Of a stretch of 64,000 bases of DNA, positions 16,066 through 29,590 are shown in pieces (the first letter of the stretch is position 1; every line of letters begins with the position of its first letter). The DNA comes from Pseudoscleropodium purum (lineage: Eukaryota > Streptophyta > Bryopsida > Hypnales > Brachytheciaceae): assembly GCA_963969395.1 (NCBI GenBank), contig OZ017801.1, forward strand, positions 2,482,501-2,546,500. The letters are read 5' to 3'. Both the position numbers and the translations under genes were made by a program. The notes under the pieces were generated by a model. The model saw nothing but the letters and a program-made list of their open reading frames with translations, was not told the DNA's origin and searched no databases.

Positions 16066-19000
16066 AAAAAATGCATTCACATTGAGATTCCTATGAAAAT
16101 TACCTTCTCATTGGTGAAAAGTTTAAAATGAAAAATGACACATGAAGTATTATTTAACATTCTATACTAGTAATCATGAATATGCAAAACACCTTCAAAA
16201 CCCAAGAATAAAAACTGATATAAAGAATTTATCTTGTGTGAGCTATAAACCTTAAACTACTATATCTTATTTTATCCTAAATACTTAAATTTTCTAAGGT
16301 GTTACGAATAATGTACTTGCAACTAATTATAGAATGATGAACCAATTCATTTTTCCAAGTAGTTGATTCACATTGAGATTCCTATGAAAATTTTATACCC
16401 CTTCATTGCATAAGGAAAACAACAAAGAAACAAAGAAGCTATAAAGAGAAACCAAGAAATAGATATTTTCAAAATTCCACTGATTCTCAAAATTCCACTC
16501 TTTGCTTTGCATTTTGAGAAAGTCCAAAATTGTACTATTCATAGAGACACGGATGGGCCCTTCAAAAGTAGACAATTTTTTTGAAAATCCAAAAGCTCAA
16601 TTTTTGTTCTACTAGTCAACTTTGACACTCCTAAAAATGTGGTTCATAAATAAATGTTGAAAAAATTAATACACATTTATTGGTTGCATTTTGTAGCAAA
16701 ATCCACACGGGGCTAGCTTGTAGGTTGTAGTTGTAGGTTATATAACTAGACTTTTTGAGATCCTTTTTCAAATTGAGAACATTCATCCAATTTTTTCTAA
16801 TTTTCAATAGGGATTTGCAACAAAGAATCTAGCCTGCAAAGAATGAATTGTTGCAAGGGTATTTTTTAATTTCTTTGGTTAGTACAATATTATTTCACAA
16901 AATCTATAACAAATTTTTTGAGAAGCATGAAATTGCATTTTTACCTTAGATACTACTATAGATTTGCTGTTATATAAAAGAAATTGTTGAAATTTAGTAA
17001 TGTTTGGCCTAAAGAAGTATGATTGTTAACTAAGATGTTTGATAAGTGAATCCACATATCATCTTAGGAATGGTAATCTTATTTATGAAATAGAGAAAGA
17101 AAATCTTTAGTAAAAAAGAAATTTCAATCATCAAATTTTCAATTCTATAAAAAACATAACATGATGTATATCATAGAAATTTAAATAGAAAAGCTCAACC
17201 ATTATGATTATTAGATTTAGGGATTGCTAAAGACACATATATTGTTGGAGGCACACTATGGTTACTTATAGTGGCAACTTGATTGTGGTAGTTGTTTGTT
17301 TGCGCAATTTTTTTTCCCTTAAATACCAAAAAATAAGAGTAACTTTTATATGGTAGTGGTTGGGATCACTTCCATCTATTCCAAGTTAGAAAGGTTTAAT
17401 TCATTATTTAAATAATTTGAAGGCTTTCAAGATTACAAAATTTTAGTAGTGTGTAGGCAAAAAATTCTTTATAATATGTAAAATTTCAATAAAACTCTAA
17501 CATTTCTTTTGAGCTCTTAAAGATTTTTGTAAATTTTGAAATGTGCAACACTATCTACATACTACAAATAGGCTCAATTGAATAGGTGACACAAATAGGA
17601 TAGTTTACCTAATATGCATGATATCTAGATAGAGATGAAGAGGTGCAAAGAGTAACTCTAACTTTAATTTAAGGACCTCCATGAATGAAGGATCCAATCT
17701 AAAGTATATGAAAGGATGCAACCTTATGGTCACTAGCTAATCTTGATTTTTAGTTTCTTCTTTCAAACGTTTTGCTTCAAGTCACAATATTGTTTGAACT
17801 TCCTTATGAAGTTGGTTTGTGGAAATTGAAAGAATTTATATCAATGGTGACATTTCAATTAATATAAAATTGATAGAGTTCTACCTTGTTTCACAAATTG
17901 CTTGCTATATAAAAAGAAGAAAGATTTTGGTTCAAAGTTAACCCTCAATGAAGTAGTAACTTGGAGTAATTCCCCTTGTTTCAACCTATTTTGCTACCAC
18001 AAAATCAAGAAGTATAACGTTGAATGCCAATTTTGGAATATTGACAAATAATTTTACCGCATTAGCACTTTTTCAAAGAATCATTCAAGAAGCTTAAATC
18101 TACAACAAATTAAGAAGTTATGCACTTATCATTATGAAGAGCAGAGGTAGGGTGTCTTTTCCATCCATGCAAGAAAAGAAAAATTTAAGCAAATTGAGAA
18201 AATTGTCACTATTCCTCATTTTGTTTGACAATTAATATGATTCTTGCTTTCAATGTTCTTTCTCAAACCCATTATTAGTCTTCTTTTATTCCTTCTTAAA
18301 CATGTCAATAACAATTTTTCCTACAATATTGGCCTTCTAGTTGAGTTTTCACAAACTCACCATGACATAATCTTCAACCCACTGGAGTTGATTGTGAGGA
18401 AGTTTTCTAGAGCTAGTAAATACTACTACTACTACTATTATGCCACTTGAATTGTACATTGAATTTTGGCACTTTGAATCGTGCCATATTGATGTTTTTG
18501 AACGCAGATGGTAAGTGCTACTCTTGGGTATAAATTTTATCGACAAAATTGCGAGAGTAAGTGGATTTGACAACTCAGGTTCGTGTGCTCGAGGGTGAAT
18601 CATCTTTGCAGATCATGGGTGGAACTCCAACAAGCTTGCGACACCATGTTTAGGGCACAGTATCATGTTCCTTTTCAGGTTTATAATTGCGGTGCGCATT
18701 TTAGAAGTAGTCGTAAACAGCAATCCTTAGGCTCCAGCAAATTTTGAAGGTAGTTTACTCCAAAGTACCTGAAACTAATAGTACATTTTCATTTTTGAAG
18801 GTAGTATTGTATGTCATAGGCAGTAAGGATTTGGAAGAGCAGCCGAGAAGCTGAGCAATTTGAAATAACAATCCTACATATCTGTACTGTGAAGAAATTC
18901 AATTCTCTTGACCCTCAAAAAATGAGACACTTTCTAACAGTGTTGTCATTCCGCAAGTCTTCAATGCCAATAACAACATTAATAATTTGAGAAATTTCTG

Positions 19001-20027
19001 CTTGTATTTTGAGCGGGCTTTTCTTATGTGACTCCCTTTACTAAGAGCGAACTTGTGTAATAGTGGATCATGCTTTGTGAACTGCATGCTGTTTTTCTTT
19101 CTTAGAAACTTTCTCAGTCATTTGCGTATGGAAAGCAACTAAAGCAACACACTGCATCATTAGTAGCATGACGAGTTAGACCAATTTGTGGTCCTTAAAG
19201 CTTGCTCTAATCAAATCTAATGAAGTTGGCATTCTATTAGTAGTGAGAATAAGCACCAACAGCTTGGACTATCACTTTTGCTTATTGCCGTGGAGAATCT
19301 TACCCTAGTTACTTACCTTAAAACTTTATTGCAATACTAATCTTGTCCCGGTGAAAAATTCAGGACCTGCAATACAAGGGTTTAGGGTTTCGGCATCCTA
19401 GCAGTTAACTTGGTAGTGTTTTTCTCCTTCAGATTCAGGTTTGGGCTAACACTTTCTGCTGCTGCAGAAGCTAATTCAGCTCTAAGTTTGAATTGGACCT
19501 CCTTGTCAAAATCAAAAGGAACCTTTACCATTTACGGAGTCTCAGACCTTCAAGTTTTCGCTCCACATCTCGAATAAAGATTGAAAGACTGGGTTTAAGA
19601 ATCTCTACCCAGAGGGAAGAGATTGGAAACAAGGTTTTGGGGCTTGCTTTGAGCCACTCTTGAGGTAGAGGTACCGAATTGAGACACATATTGAAACATG
19701 ATACCCTAAAATCTTGCACAGCGTTGATTTTGAGAATGTACGACACATTATGACTGTTTAGATTCTGTGTCCACTGTCAATTTTTCTTCAACCCTAATAT
19801 CTTGCACAACGTTGATTTTGACAGTGCGCAAACACATTAACTTAAGAATTTGTGTCAACGATCTAGCAAACTTCAAAACCTGATAATTTGGCACACATAA
19901 TTATCCAAATATTACATTCTTCGGTGCGTTGAAATCCTGTTAGATATGCTAAAAATAATATGTTGAGGGTTACCATTAGAATAACTTTTCTCAGTGTAGC
20001 TTTTAGGTGTAGTTAACTTGTGTAAGC
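16066..20027. other. Intergenic; no gene recognised
   Basis: AT-rich up to about 18.4 kb, then closer to average composition towards the next gene. A (TAC)n microsatellite sits near 18419-18436. No frame is protein-like or splice-bounded. The last few hundred bases probably carry the promoter of the gene starting at 20028, but no TATA box or other site could be assigned with confidence. Confidence 0.5.
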
Positions 20028-23000
20028 ATGTCGACGAATGAAGAGGGAGAAGCTCCTCCTCCACAGGAAGAGGAACCTCCTCCTCCTGCAGACGAGGACT
20101 TCTACGAAAAAGTGAGCTTGAAAACAGCACCAGCATACAGGTTCCAGCTTGTAGTGCAGCCCTTCGATTTCGGCAGGTAAGAGAGTATCCATGAATTAAC
20201 CCTGAAACAACAGCCGTGTCACCTTGTTCATCAGTCATGGCAATTGTACATTCACCACATAAATACTTGTTCTTAAGAAACGTTGAAAGCCATTCATTGC
20301 ACACTTTTTATCTTCCCCTTCTTTCGAGGGTCAGATTGATAATTTTCAGCTAAAACGGTAATGTTTTTTATAGTGCAAATTCTTGGATTTCTTAGTTGGG
20401 GATCATTTTATGGTGGTACCAGATTTACGGAATGACTTTTAATCCCAGTAAAGTCGAAATGCAAGAAATGAGTGTGTCGTATTTTTAGGGGAACACATAA
20501 ACATTATTCAGCAATGAAGTTTGGATGTCAATCCAACTAATCAAATCCAACTTAGTTTGAATTGGTGTATGATTAGACTACCATTGTTCTTCTGTTTGTG
20601 TGATAACACGGCCCATAGCTAGTTTTTCCGTTTTGTGTCTTCTTAGTTTCTTAGTTGTGTCAACTTCTCGCAATTTCTCCTATGGGCTTGACTTGTTGGT
20701 TGAAATTTCAACATGTGACAAATTCACAATGATAGAATATTCTGCCTCTTGGTATTGAGTATGGAGAACATCCAGTTATGACTACTCAAAAGTGCTCTGG
20801 ACTTCATTGCATTACTTTAAATACAATTCAAAGGAAAAACCTCTTGTGCGGCTCATTTTTGGCAATTGGAAGATAGCTAATTTAATTGAAATTGCCTTAG
20901 ATTTGCGGGCCGCAAACCACGACCGCAACCCGAACCGAACGAAAAACCCATTCCCAACTTCCCAGAGCTCAAGACCCTCATCGAGGAAGTCGAGAACAAG
21001 CTGGACGATCCCTTCTGGATGGGATGCTGGCTCAACCACTTCAGCAAGAACCAGATTGACCGCGACGACATGCGCGACCTCATCCTGTCCAAGCTCCCAG
21101 TGAGCAAACTGTACGCCGTGGGATGCGTCCCTGAGTATTTCCCCTACCTGTTCAATGCGCACATCAACCCTTTTCTGGAGCCTCACATCAAGCACAACAC
21201 AGAGTATTTCCCGAGCGCGTTTTGTGTTCGCGAGGATGAGCTTGATCCCTATGGGATCTTGCACGAACCCGCACCACGACAGGTAAGGCAATTGACAAGT
21301 TTTTGATTGCCAAACATGAGATTTGACTAGCAAAAACATGGTCTGCGTGGAAATGAGCACGAGTAGACCCAGAACTTCTCAAATTGCGCATGTGAATCTT
21401 TTCATTTCCCTGTCTATGCAGACTATGCTTGCTCTAGTGGATTGCATTTATCTTTGATACCTAGCTCCATTAGAGATTTAAGTTTAGTACTGTTGTGCAC
21501 TTTTTTTGCTATTTTGACTGAAGATTACCAATATAATGAAAATTCTCTTAGGTGTGGGCATATAGAACAGAGACGAAGAAATGGGTGAATTTTCCGAACC
21601 TGAATTTTCTCCCACCGCGGGTGAACCAAATGCTTGCTGGCGAAGGCGGTTTGGTGCTGCTCTGTGGCGATCCGCCTCCCTGGGTAGACCCCTTAGTGGA
21701 GCTCGAGCCCGAGCCCGAACCGCAACCGCAACCGGAACCCGAACCTGAGCCAGCAGAGGAGGAAGAAGGTGAAATTGCGTACTGCTTTCTTCAGTCTTAT
21801 CCAGAATTTACAATATAATATTGAATTTCATACTCAGTTCTAAGTTCAATACAAAATGTGAGAAGTGGAATTTGCTAAATTGCATTATTATTCCTAAAAT
21901 GAAATTTATTTTCTTCTCCCTAAAAGCATTAATTGGAGCAAATATTCCCAACAGGAGGTGAAGAGGAAGAAGAGCCTGAAGAAGAAGGCGAGGAAGGTGA
22001 CGATGGGGAGAAGGAACCTGAACCTCCTCCGGAAAAAACCCCGCTGCCTCGGATTGACCCGAATGGGCAGAAATTGATTGTAGTGTGCAATCCAATAGCA
22101 CGCACTTATCGCATTCTGCCCAATTTTCATTGCCACCTGGAGAATCTACTGGGCCACATTCATGTGACCTCGATGTCGGATCACTATGTTGTGTACATTG
22201 TTGGCTACCACCCTACCATCAGCCAGTGCCCGGAGCAAGAAGGCCTCTATGTTGGTATTTTCAAGTCCATCAAGGGCAAGTGGCGCATCTTCAACCTCCC
22301 TCAAGGTAATGAGACATTCTAATCTTATTATATTCCATACATTGTCACAGCATTGTGTCATGATTTCATCCACATTGAGGCCCAAGGATGGTCACATTTT
22401 CATGCCAATATAGATGCAAATTAATATGCAAATTGCATTTCACCCACAACATTGTGCACGGCTAAGGTAGGTCTACCCTCCTGTCCACCTAATCCTCCCT
22501 TCCCCCGTCTCCCTACATCATTTAATTTCCTTCCTTGTTTGAGAGGCCGGGGTCCACTGCACCATTCAATGGAATTGCGCAAATTTAACGGAATGGATGT
22601 GTACTAGTATTGGACCAAAGAGGAGGACGCTTTGCATTGACAGAAGCTCCTTCGAGGAAGTTTGAGTTAGCTCCCTTACTCAGGAAGCAAGACCGTGTTG
22701 CTGGGACAAACAAAGCCTCTCATGATGTAGCTGCTTGTTTACTAATGTCAAGCAGATCTACTGCCATCAATTATCTGAAAATTTTGCTTGGCTTGTAATG
22801 CAAACTCCATGAATTAGGTCGTCTCTTCCGCCCCGGCATCTCGAACTACAACCGCGCGTTGCCGCTAATCTCCCGCAACATCGACACCACCACCATCTTC
22901 TGCTCCGCGCAGGTGATCGTCCCCCACCCAGGCGCCACCGCGCCCGTCCTCTTAGGTTTCAAGAAGAAGACGCGCACCTTCCACGCGTACGCCTGGCCCC

Positions 23001-23395
23001 CGGCGCACGAGGTCGAGCCCCCGCAAGTCCTGGAATGCGACCAAAAACTCTTCCTCGTCGCCCGGGGCGTCACGGAGAAGGCCACGCTCACGGTGTGGAC
23101 GTTCATCTACCACGAATTTTCCGTCCCGGACTGCAAGGAGGTCACACGAATGCCGGAGCGCCTCTTCCGGAAGGTTTTCCCGTACGGGTATCGCCGAAGC
23201 GCGCGGTCGGAGTTTGATTGCAGTTCGAGTCGGGGGGTGATGGCATTTGCGTGTCGAGACCGGCCGACGGTGATTGCGTGCTACAATGTGAGGCAGGACT
23301 CTTGGTTTGATCTGCCGTTGTATGATGGGTATGTCGAGAAGCTCACGTTTCTGGGGAACTGGCGGTTTGAACCCGCCGCGCATGCGCAGGTGTGA
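20028..23395 (+). CDS. F-box-like / beta-propeller-like protein, family F member 1 (five exons)
   Basis: Exons 20028-20176, 20901-21282, 21552-21768, 21955-22305 and 22818-23395 join in phase with GT-AG introns, giving 558 aa. Parts in order: an acidic, proline-rich N-terminus (1-25); an F-box-like helix around ILSKLPVSKLYAVGCV (111-126); a segment reading WVNFPNLNFLPPRV followed by LAGEGGLVLL; a very acidic Glu/Pro run (about 227-277) across the exon 3-4 junction; then blocks typical of F-box-associated propellers (VVCNPIARTYRILP, VGIFKSIKGKW, LECDQKLFLVARG). It ends in HAQV. By family logic it could be an SCF substrate adaptor. The F-box is degenerate, so that role is inferred. Exon 5 is GC-rich at third positions, unlike paralogues at 52.2 and 55.5 kb. 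The gene structure is firm; the biochemical role is not. Confidence 0.85.
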
Positions 23396-26300
23396 GACGA
23401 GAGAAACGGGAGGCTGGCTTGTCAGAGTCTTATCAGAGCTTATCATAGCTCTTAGCATCTAAGGCCTGGTCTTTAAACGGAGGCCCATGGATCAGGGAGA
23501 ACTCGTATTCTGATAGTGTGCTTACTGTGCTGCGAATTGGTGAAAATGTGAAAAATATGAAAGGATTTTGAAAGCACAGGATGAAAACCGGTTTAAATTT
23601 TGAGAATTTGTTTAATTATAGAATTAGTAGAGGCAATAAGCAGAGAAAGTATTTTTGAAAAATCGGTTGGAGATGGGAATCCTGAAGGATGATACCCCGT
23701 AAAGCTCAAAAAACTCCCCGAAATGTTGGCGAGGTTTTTCAGAAAGTAGGATAGCTTGTACTCCGAGTAGCTTTAATAGATTCTCAACTAAGTATTGCTT
23801 GTGAACACTTTATTAGTCCGAAGGTTCCCGGGATTTGTGTCATTGACAAGCCTACCAGGTTTGTTTTTTCATTTATCAAAAGCAGTGCAGAAAGCAATGA
23901 TCACTGGGAGGAGGAAGCTATTTACATCCATGGAATGAATGAAACGTGCAATCTGTAGATGAAATTCAATTTATTCATCCAAAAAATGTACATTCATCCC
24001 AAATAGAGCGATATAGTTACAAAATTTGGTAGCAAATTGGAAATTTCATCCATTGAAAAGCAAGAATATTTTGCTCAAGATTCCTTGCAAAAAAATCATC
24101 ACTTTCCAGCAAAAAATTGCTCAAAATAAAACCTTAAAGCCTACCTTTTGTATTTGTCTTGGTGAACTTCATGTACTACAATTGTTCAATTTGTTGTGGG
24201 ATTTTTATTGATGTATTTGAGGATTGTATAAGCTTTATAGATAGTTTGTACTTTGTTAGACAATTGAAGGTAGAATCAAAATTTTGGTAATTAGAGAGAT
24301 TGTCAATTTGATATATTGGTAAGTTTCAAGGCATGAAATTGGAAGGTTTCAAGTCTTCAAAAACATGAGAACATAAAAACTAAGACCCATATAGATTTGA
24401 GGTTCAACAAGGAAAAGATCAATAGCTTGAAAATTTTCCATTCTTAGGCGTGATTTCTAAGACTTCTAAATTTTTGTCTTCTAGAGCATCCAACCTTAAT
24501 GCAAATTCCAAATTGCCATTGTAGTATAAAATTGATAGTGGTTTAGGTTCAAAAGGGGAAATAAGTAATCCAATGCAACTTGCATCAAGCTTATCAATTT
24601 GAAATTCTCCCTTCCCATAGCATTTTATGGGATTATGTTGAACCCTTCAAGCAAGGCAATATATAATTCTTGCAACCTTTCTTCTATTGTTGTTGATGTC
24701 TTTTGGAGCCTTCTTAGCCACCTTTGTTACTGAGCTACATATTTTTAGCCTTAATAATCATGTCTACAATGGAACTTACACCCCCTTTACAACCTCTAGA
24801 TTTAAGTGTTGCAAAACACTCTCAAAACTTTAAGTTTGGAATGGCTTTATGCCATGTTACCATTGAGGATATTTTTAGCATGTTTTCAATAAGATCATTC
24901 TACTAAATTAGGTTGTTTGTTTGTTTTGTTTTGTTTGTTACATTGAGATCTCTTGGACCATGTGTCTTCCATTCGCATGTTTGGTATCATCAAAAAGCCC
25001 TCGGTGAGGAGGGGTGCACATTCTTGATTTCATGGCGTTTTAACCTAAGGCATGAAAGTTATTGAATTTTGAAGTTTTTATGAATTAAAAAAATTAGAAA
25101 ATTATTTTGTCTTCTGTTTTGACCATGCCAATGGCACGGGGCACACTAGACTATTCAAAATTTGCAGTGTCCAATACAGACATTCTTGTCACAAGTATAC
25201 ACACTTTTAGATGCTCTTCTAACGACAGTATTCTCAAGTTCAAATTTTTGAAAAAAGAGAAATATGGAGGCCTCTGCTTACTGTACTGAGTTTGCCAGGT
25301 GGACTGAGCACGCCTTGGGTCGGTCCAGGAACCTTTATCTGCTTGAGGATAGAGGGAGTTGACTTTCGAAATCCCAGCTCCTCCTTTGCCTCATAGACAA
25401 CCATCCTAAAAATAGAGTACGACTGCCTTTGACTTTTGTACAGTGGTTGGCATTTCCAAAAACATCTCCACTGAATTTCCCCATTTTGACTTATCATTGA
25501 ATTATCATCAATTGTTTGTTTTCTTCTGTGGTTCAAAGTCAAGACTTCTTTATCAAATAAAGAAAAAAAAAGTTAAAACTTCATCCAAACTTCAAGCTCG
25601 GTAGGGATTAGGAAACCACCCAAACTTCAGTAGCTCCACTGAAATCGCCGCTAAGTATGGAGCATAGGTTTCGCGAATGGCCATCCGACCCAGTGTGACA
25701 AACCGTTGTCACTTGTTTCCATGTGCACCACCCCACTTTGCCATCCAAAATATCACAAAATGACAATGCAACACTCGATTTATGGTAATTGAACTTGAAG
25801 AGATCTTGTCAGAATCTGTGAAGACTTATAGATTGATTATACTTTGATTCAACCTATGTATTTCAAGGTTATCCTGGTTGCTTTCCTAGTCTTAGCAGAC
25901 TTGTGTTTCTACTTTACGGGGAGTCACCGTTTCATGTCCTCGAACTTGCAGACAAACTTACCGTCACTGACCTTCTCTTACTCGCCCTTTGGGACAAGTA
26001 CATTCAAGCTCCCCCTATTACAATGCCCACCATAATTTCGTGAAATTGTGAAACATTTCAACAAATATGGGTTAACAGTAACTAAGGATCAGGATGTGAC
26101 AGCAAGCGAGACCCGAGACGCCCCCAAAGTCTTCCATAAAAGCTATCATGACTCATTAGCTTGCTAGGCCAGCTTGCAAGTGGCCGGAGTTGACATTGCA
26201 TCGTTCAGCGCACTTGGTCGGTTGAAGTCTCCGGCGGATTGTTGTATTTAAAGGAAAGAATCAAATGTTTTTCTAAGCTTCTGGTTTTAGCCAACTCTGA

Positions 26301-26910
26301 TATATTGCGAGTTCAAATTGTCCCATATTTTGCTTGAATTAGACATCCGCCAGTGGCTGCTCTTCAGTCTGTGGAGTTGGCGTTGCCAAGGTGGGCTTCT
26401 TCTTCTTTTCTGTATCTTCCCAATGTATGCGCTTTGAAAACCAGCTCAAATTGAATCCCCAGTGTGAAAATGTACACAAAGGGTAGTGGTCTGACACCAA
26501 TCCTGGAACCATGTACCCTATTTGTACGTATGTCACACAGGGGTTTGAATATGAGCTGGATGTGTTTACCTGTAATAGTTATGCTTGGTTCATACAATAT
26601 GCAACCGCTGAAAGACCAATCCACCAATTCTCAATTTCATGCTGTTTGACTACATCATGAGTAGCAATAGAAGTTCAAGCCTATACGAAGTTATAGTCAA
26701 TTAGAACAACATCAATGTTTTTAAACCTTGCAATTCCTTTGCAGGTTCGTTACCACACGGGAACATCACGAGTCTTCTTTCCTCAAGCTACTAGTTCCCC
26801 TCATAGAGTTTCTGCAATCACCACCTATCTTAAGCTTTTCCTTTCAATGTCATGAATATACCTGTTTTTTGTTTGTTTGATTGTTTATTTGTTTTTGTTT
26901 TTTCAGAGCG
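23396..26910. other. Intergenic; no supported gene
   Basis: About 3.5 kb. Short open frames occur (for example around 25.2-25.5 and 26.3-26.6 kb, minus strand) but none matches a family I recognise or joins a neighbour through clear splice sites. Confidence 0.45.
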
Positions 26911-29217
26911 ATGGCGGGTCAAAGCATGACAACAGTTGTACTCTGTCTGGCATTCTTGGCCATGGCGCTTGCAGCAGAGACACCCCCGAAAGGGAGTAAC
27001 CCTCTCCACTCCCCCCTTCACCTCTAATCTCAAGTGCACCATTCAGAGCGGCTTCCCAGGCGCCACGCCCAAGAACACCTGCTCCTTGAATGGCAACGTC
27101 GTCTCCTTCATTGGCACCGACAGCGACGTGTTCTCCGCTCGGTACCAGTCCCAAACTCCTGTGCAGCTCTGGAAGAAGAATTCCAAGTACGTGGCTTCTT
27201 TTTCGACGTCATTCACGATCAACATCGATCAGTACACCGATGAGTATTCCTTCATTGGAGGTGGAGGGATTGCGTTCGCTATCACGCCGTCCATGTCGGT
27301 CTCGGGCACCAACACGGAGAGCTTGGGCTTGTTCGCTATCGACGAGAAGACGGGAGCGCGTCCCTGGCGGACGCCAAAAGCAAGACGGTACAAACCACTC
27401 CTCGATCTCTCGTCAGGAAAGCATTGAGAAATTTGAAACAGTTAAGATACCATTTGCAAAAGCTTTTAGGGTTCAGTTGAGTGTATTATTTATCAACAGG
27501 CGATCTAAAACGTACGCAAGTTGTGGTGTGGAAATGGTGTTTGTAAATTCTCAGAATCGATAGTAACTGCTTGCGCTAGATTTTGGAGTGTAGCATTTAC
27601 GTGAGTGTCGCAACTCCGTGTGATTGCTTTTGGATTGAATTTTACAGCCAAACTGGTCAAACTAGGAGCTCATGGTGTACCATGACGGAACTAGTGTTTG
27701 CAAATTGGTGCAGAGGTCATGTTTAGGCTGCAGACGTGTATGCATAGCTTTGATAGTCAAAACTCGTTATTTTGGCGTGGCATTGAAGAGCGCAGAGGGG
27801 CTAGAAACCTGGACGGGTATAAATCTGAGGTCACAGAGGCCTGGAAGAGCCTGAAGTTTCGCCATTTGAAGGGACTCTAAGGTTTAAATGTACATAACAT
27901 AGTTTCCGGTTTGCAAAGACAGTAGTTTTGAATTCCTTCTTCAGTTTCTGCCAGTCAGGCTGACTTGCTTGTGCGACCCTGTCAGGTGACTGTGGAAATC
28001 GACATCTCCAGGAACGGTGAAAGCTGGGATCCTCCAGTTCCCCACTTGGGCCTCGACATCAACAGTGTGCGTTCTGTGATTACCAACTCCCTAGGAGATC
28101 ATAACGTAAGGTAGGAGGTCCTTAAATGGAGCAGGCTCTAAAATGGTGCCCTAAGTGAAATGTACATCATTTGTACATGTTACTTTTTCATAGCCTTTAG
28201 CAGTGTACAGACAATGTACATTTTAGCTAGGGCACCATTTTAGAGCCCTATACCAGTTCAGCTTCAACATTTTATAACTAATTCCACAAAGCTCAGAAAA
28301 ATATGAAACGACTTGGGGTAGATGTTAATTCAACTTGTCTTTCAAGGAAAATTCACGGATAAATATTTCATGTTGTTTCACCTCCTCAAAATTCAGTTCC
28401 AGCCCTTAAATGCTCCATTTTAGGACCTCCTACCTTACTTGTCGACCACAAGGTTTGTGCCTCTCTCCTTGGCTCTTTTAAGGTAGCCTAACTTGACTAC
28501 TTGAGGTTTGAGGTTTAGGGTTTAAAGGACATTAAATTGAGCATAACATGTGGTCGTCTTGTGGAATCTTGAACATAAGTATATGTTTGTTTTGGTTGAT
28601 CAATTAAACTATCATTTTGTGACAAATAGGTCCACCAACAAGATTCTACTAGCCTAGCTATCAATCTTGAATCTTGGACCTTACCATCATGTAACGCAGT
28701 AACATTATTTCTTGAGTATTTAACGTCAAAGTCAATTTCATTAGCTTTCTGGTATTCCACAACTTTAGCACTCTTCAAGGCGAGCAACCTGTAATATAAA
28801 CATAAAACGTCATACTTTTTACTTTCTAGAGCTTTGCGTAGATGAATGCCACAATTTTCAATGACCAAAATCACATCAATTTCACAAAATGGATGACAAG
28901 TTTTATTGATGATGTGTTTTATTGAGTTTTATTAATGTGGATACAAATTGTTTCTATTGATGATGTGTTTTATTGATGTAAATGTATATGTAGTTGGAGG
29001 TGTGGGTGGACTACAATGCGAAGGTGGAGATGCTACGGGTGCGCACCTACAAAGTGAACTCGAACTAGAAGCCTTCGAAGTTGCAGTCGGCATTGGTGAT
29101 CTCCTACAACGGCCTGGACTTGGCTACTATGGTGAAGGACTTCTCATAAGTGGGCTTCTCCACCAGAGTGCCCAAAGGTACTCATGGTGCTTACTGCCTC
29201 TACAATTGGAAGTTTAG
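26911..29217 (+). pseudogene. Decayed L-type (legume-domain) lectin gene
   Basis: Pieces of one legume-lectin domain lie in order. The segment 26911-27000 encodes a start Met and signal peptide (MTTVVLCLAFLAMALAAET). A +1 frame change follows, and 27000-27350 carries the front of the fold, for example QTPVQLWKKNSKYVASFSTSF and GIAFAITPS. The frame then returns near 27345-27360 to give SLADAKSKT. A second exon, 27986-28105, encodes VTVEIDISRNGESWDPP and LGLDINSVRS (the metal-site loop and central strands). A third, 28994-29217, encodes LEVWVDYNAK, DLATMVKDFS and VGFSTRVPKG but has in-frame TAG and TAA codons. Active family members are secreted sugar-binding proteins. With two frameshifts, two stops and a MITE at the second exon's edge, this copy should be non-functional. 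An assembly error could explain a single frameshift but not all the lesions. Confidence 0.85.
28109..28435. mobile_element. MITE with AGGTAGGAGG termini at the lectin exon edge
   Basis: A 327 bp element with TA on both sides. Terminal inverted repeats begin AGGTAGGAGGTCCT and end as the complement, about 25 bp with one mismatch. Internal inverted words GGCTCTAAAATGGTGCCCTA and its complement (28131-28250) strengthen the hairpin. Non-coding; the TA target suggests a Tc1/mariner-derived MITE. It starts three bases after the apparent last codon of the second lectin exon, so target plus terminus spell GTAAGG, a good splice donor. Confidence 0.85.
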
Positions 29218-29369
29218 CACCATGTGGGTGCTCGACACTAAATTGCACTAAACCAAGGCAAAGATCCGACAGGCTTTGCATTCACGTGAGGAAGATTGAG
29301 TAGAATCTTACTTAAAACATGAGTCAATTCATGAGTCAATTATATAGTGACAAAGACTCTAATAGCTTA

Positions 29370-29590
29370 GAAGCTTGTATTTTGAGCTAATGATGTAGGG
29401 ACAAAGCTTCTTGTAGTGTAGTTGTTTGCTCTTTGAGCTAATTAATGTTGTGAGGATAGAGCCTCTTGTAGTGTAGTTGCTTGTATGTTGAGCCAATGCT
29501 AGAGGGATGTAGTCTTTAGCTTGTAGAAGAGTTGTGTGTTCATTGAGCTAATGCTACAAGGCCAAAGCTTCTAGTAGAGTATGTGCTTGT
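29370..29590. repeat. Degenerate tandem repeat, ~55 bp x 4
   Basis: Four diverged units each contain TTGAGCTAAT, then an AGGGACAAAGCTTCT-like block, then TAGTGTAGTTG. Located directly after the lectin pseudogene. No coding signal. Confidence 0.75.

Noticed and set aside
20812..23458. Minus-strand frames opposite family F member 1 (up to 182 codons)
   Set aside because: Antisense shadows of GC-rich exons; the plus-strand exons join in phase and match paralogues.
25240..25542. Minus-strand 100-codon frame
   Set aside because: No family match or splice support; flanking DNA gives no context.
26339..26536. Minus-strand 65-codon frame with a protein-like look (HWGFNLSWFSKRIHWE)
   Set aside because: No recognisable family, no clear upstream exon partner on the minus strand, and an overlapping frame of similar quality.
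28515..28874. Minus-strand 119-codon frame inside the lectin relic
   Set aside because: Longest local frame but no recognised motif, no start context or partner exon. It could be a mobile-element fragment.
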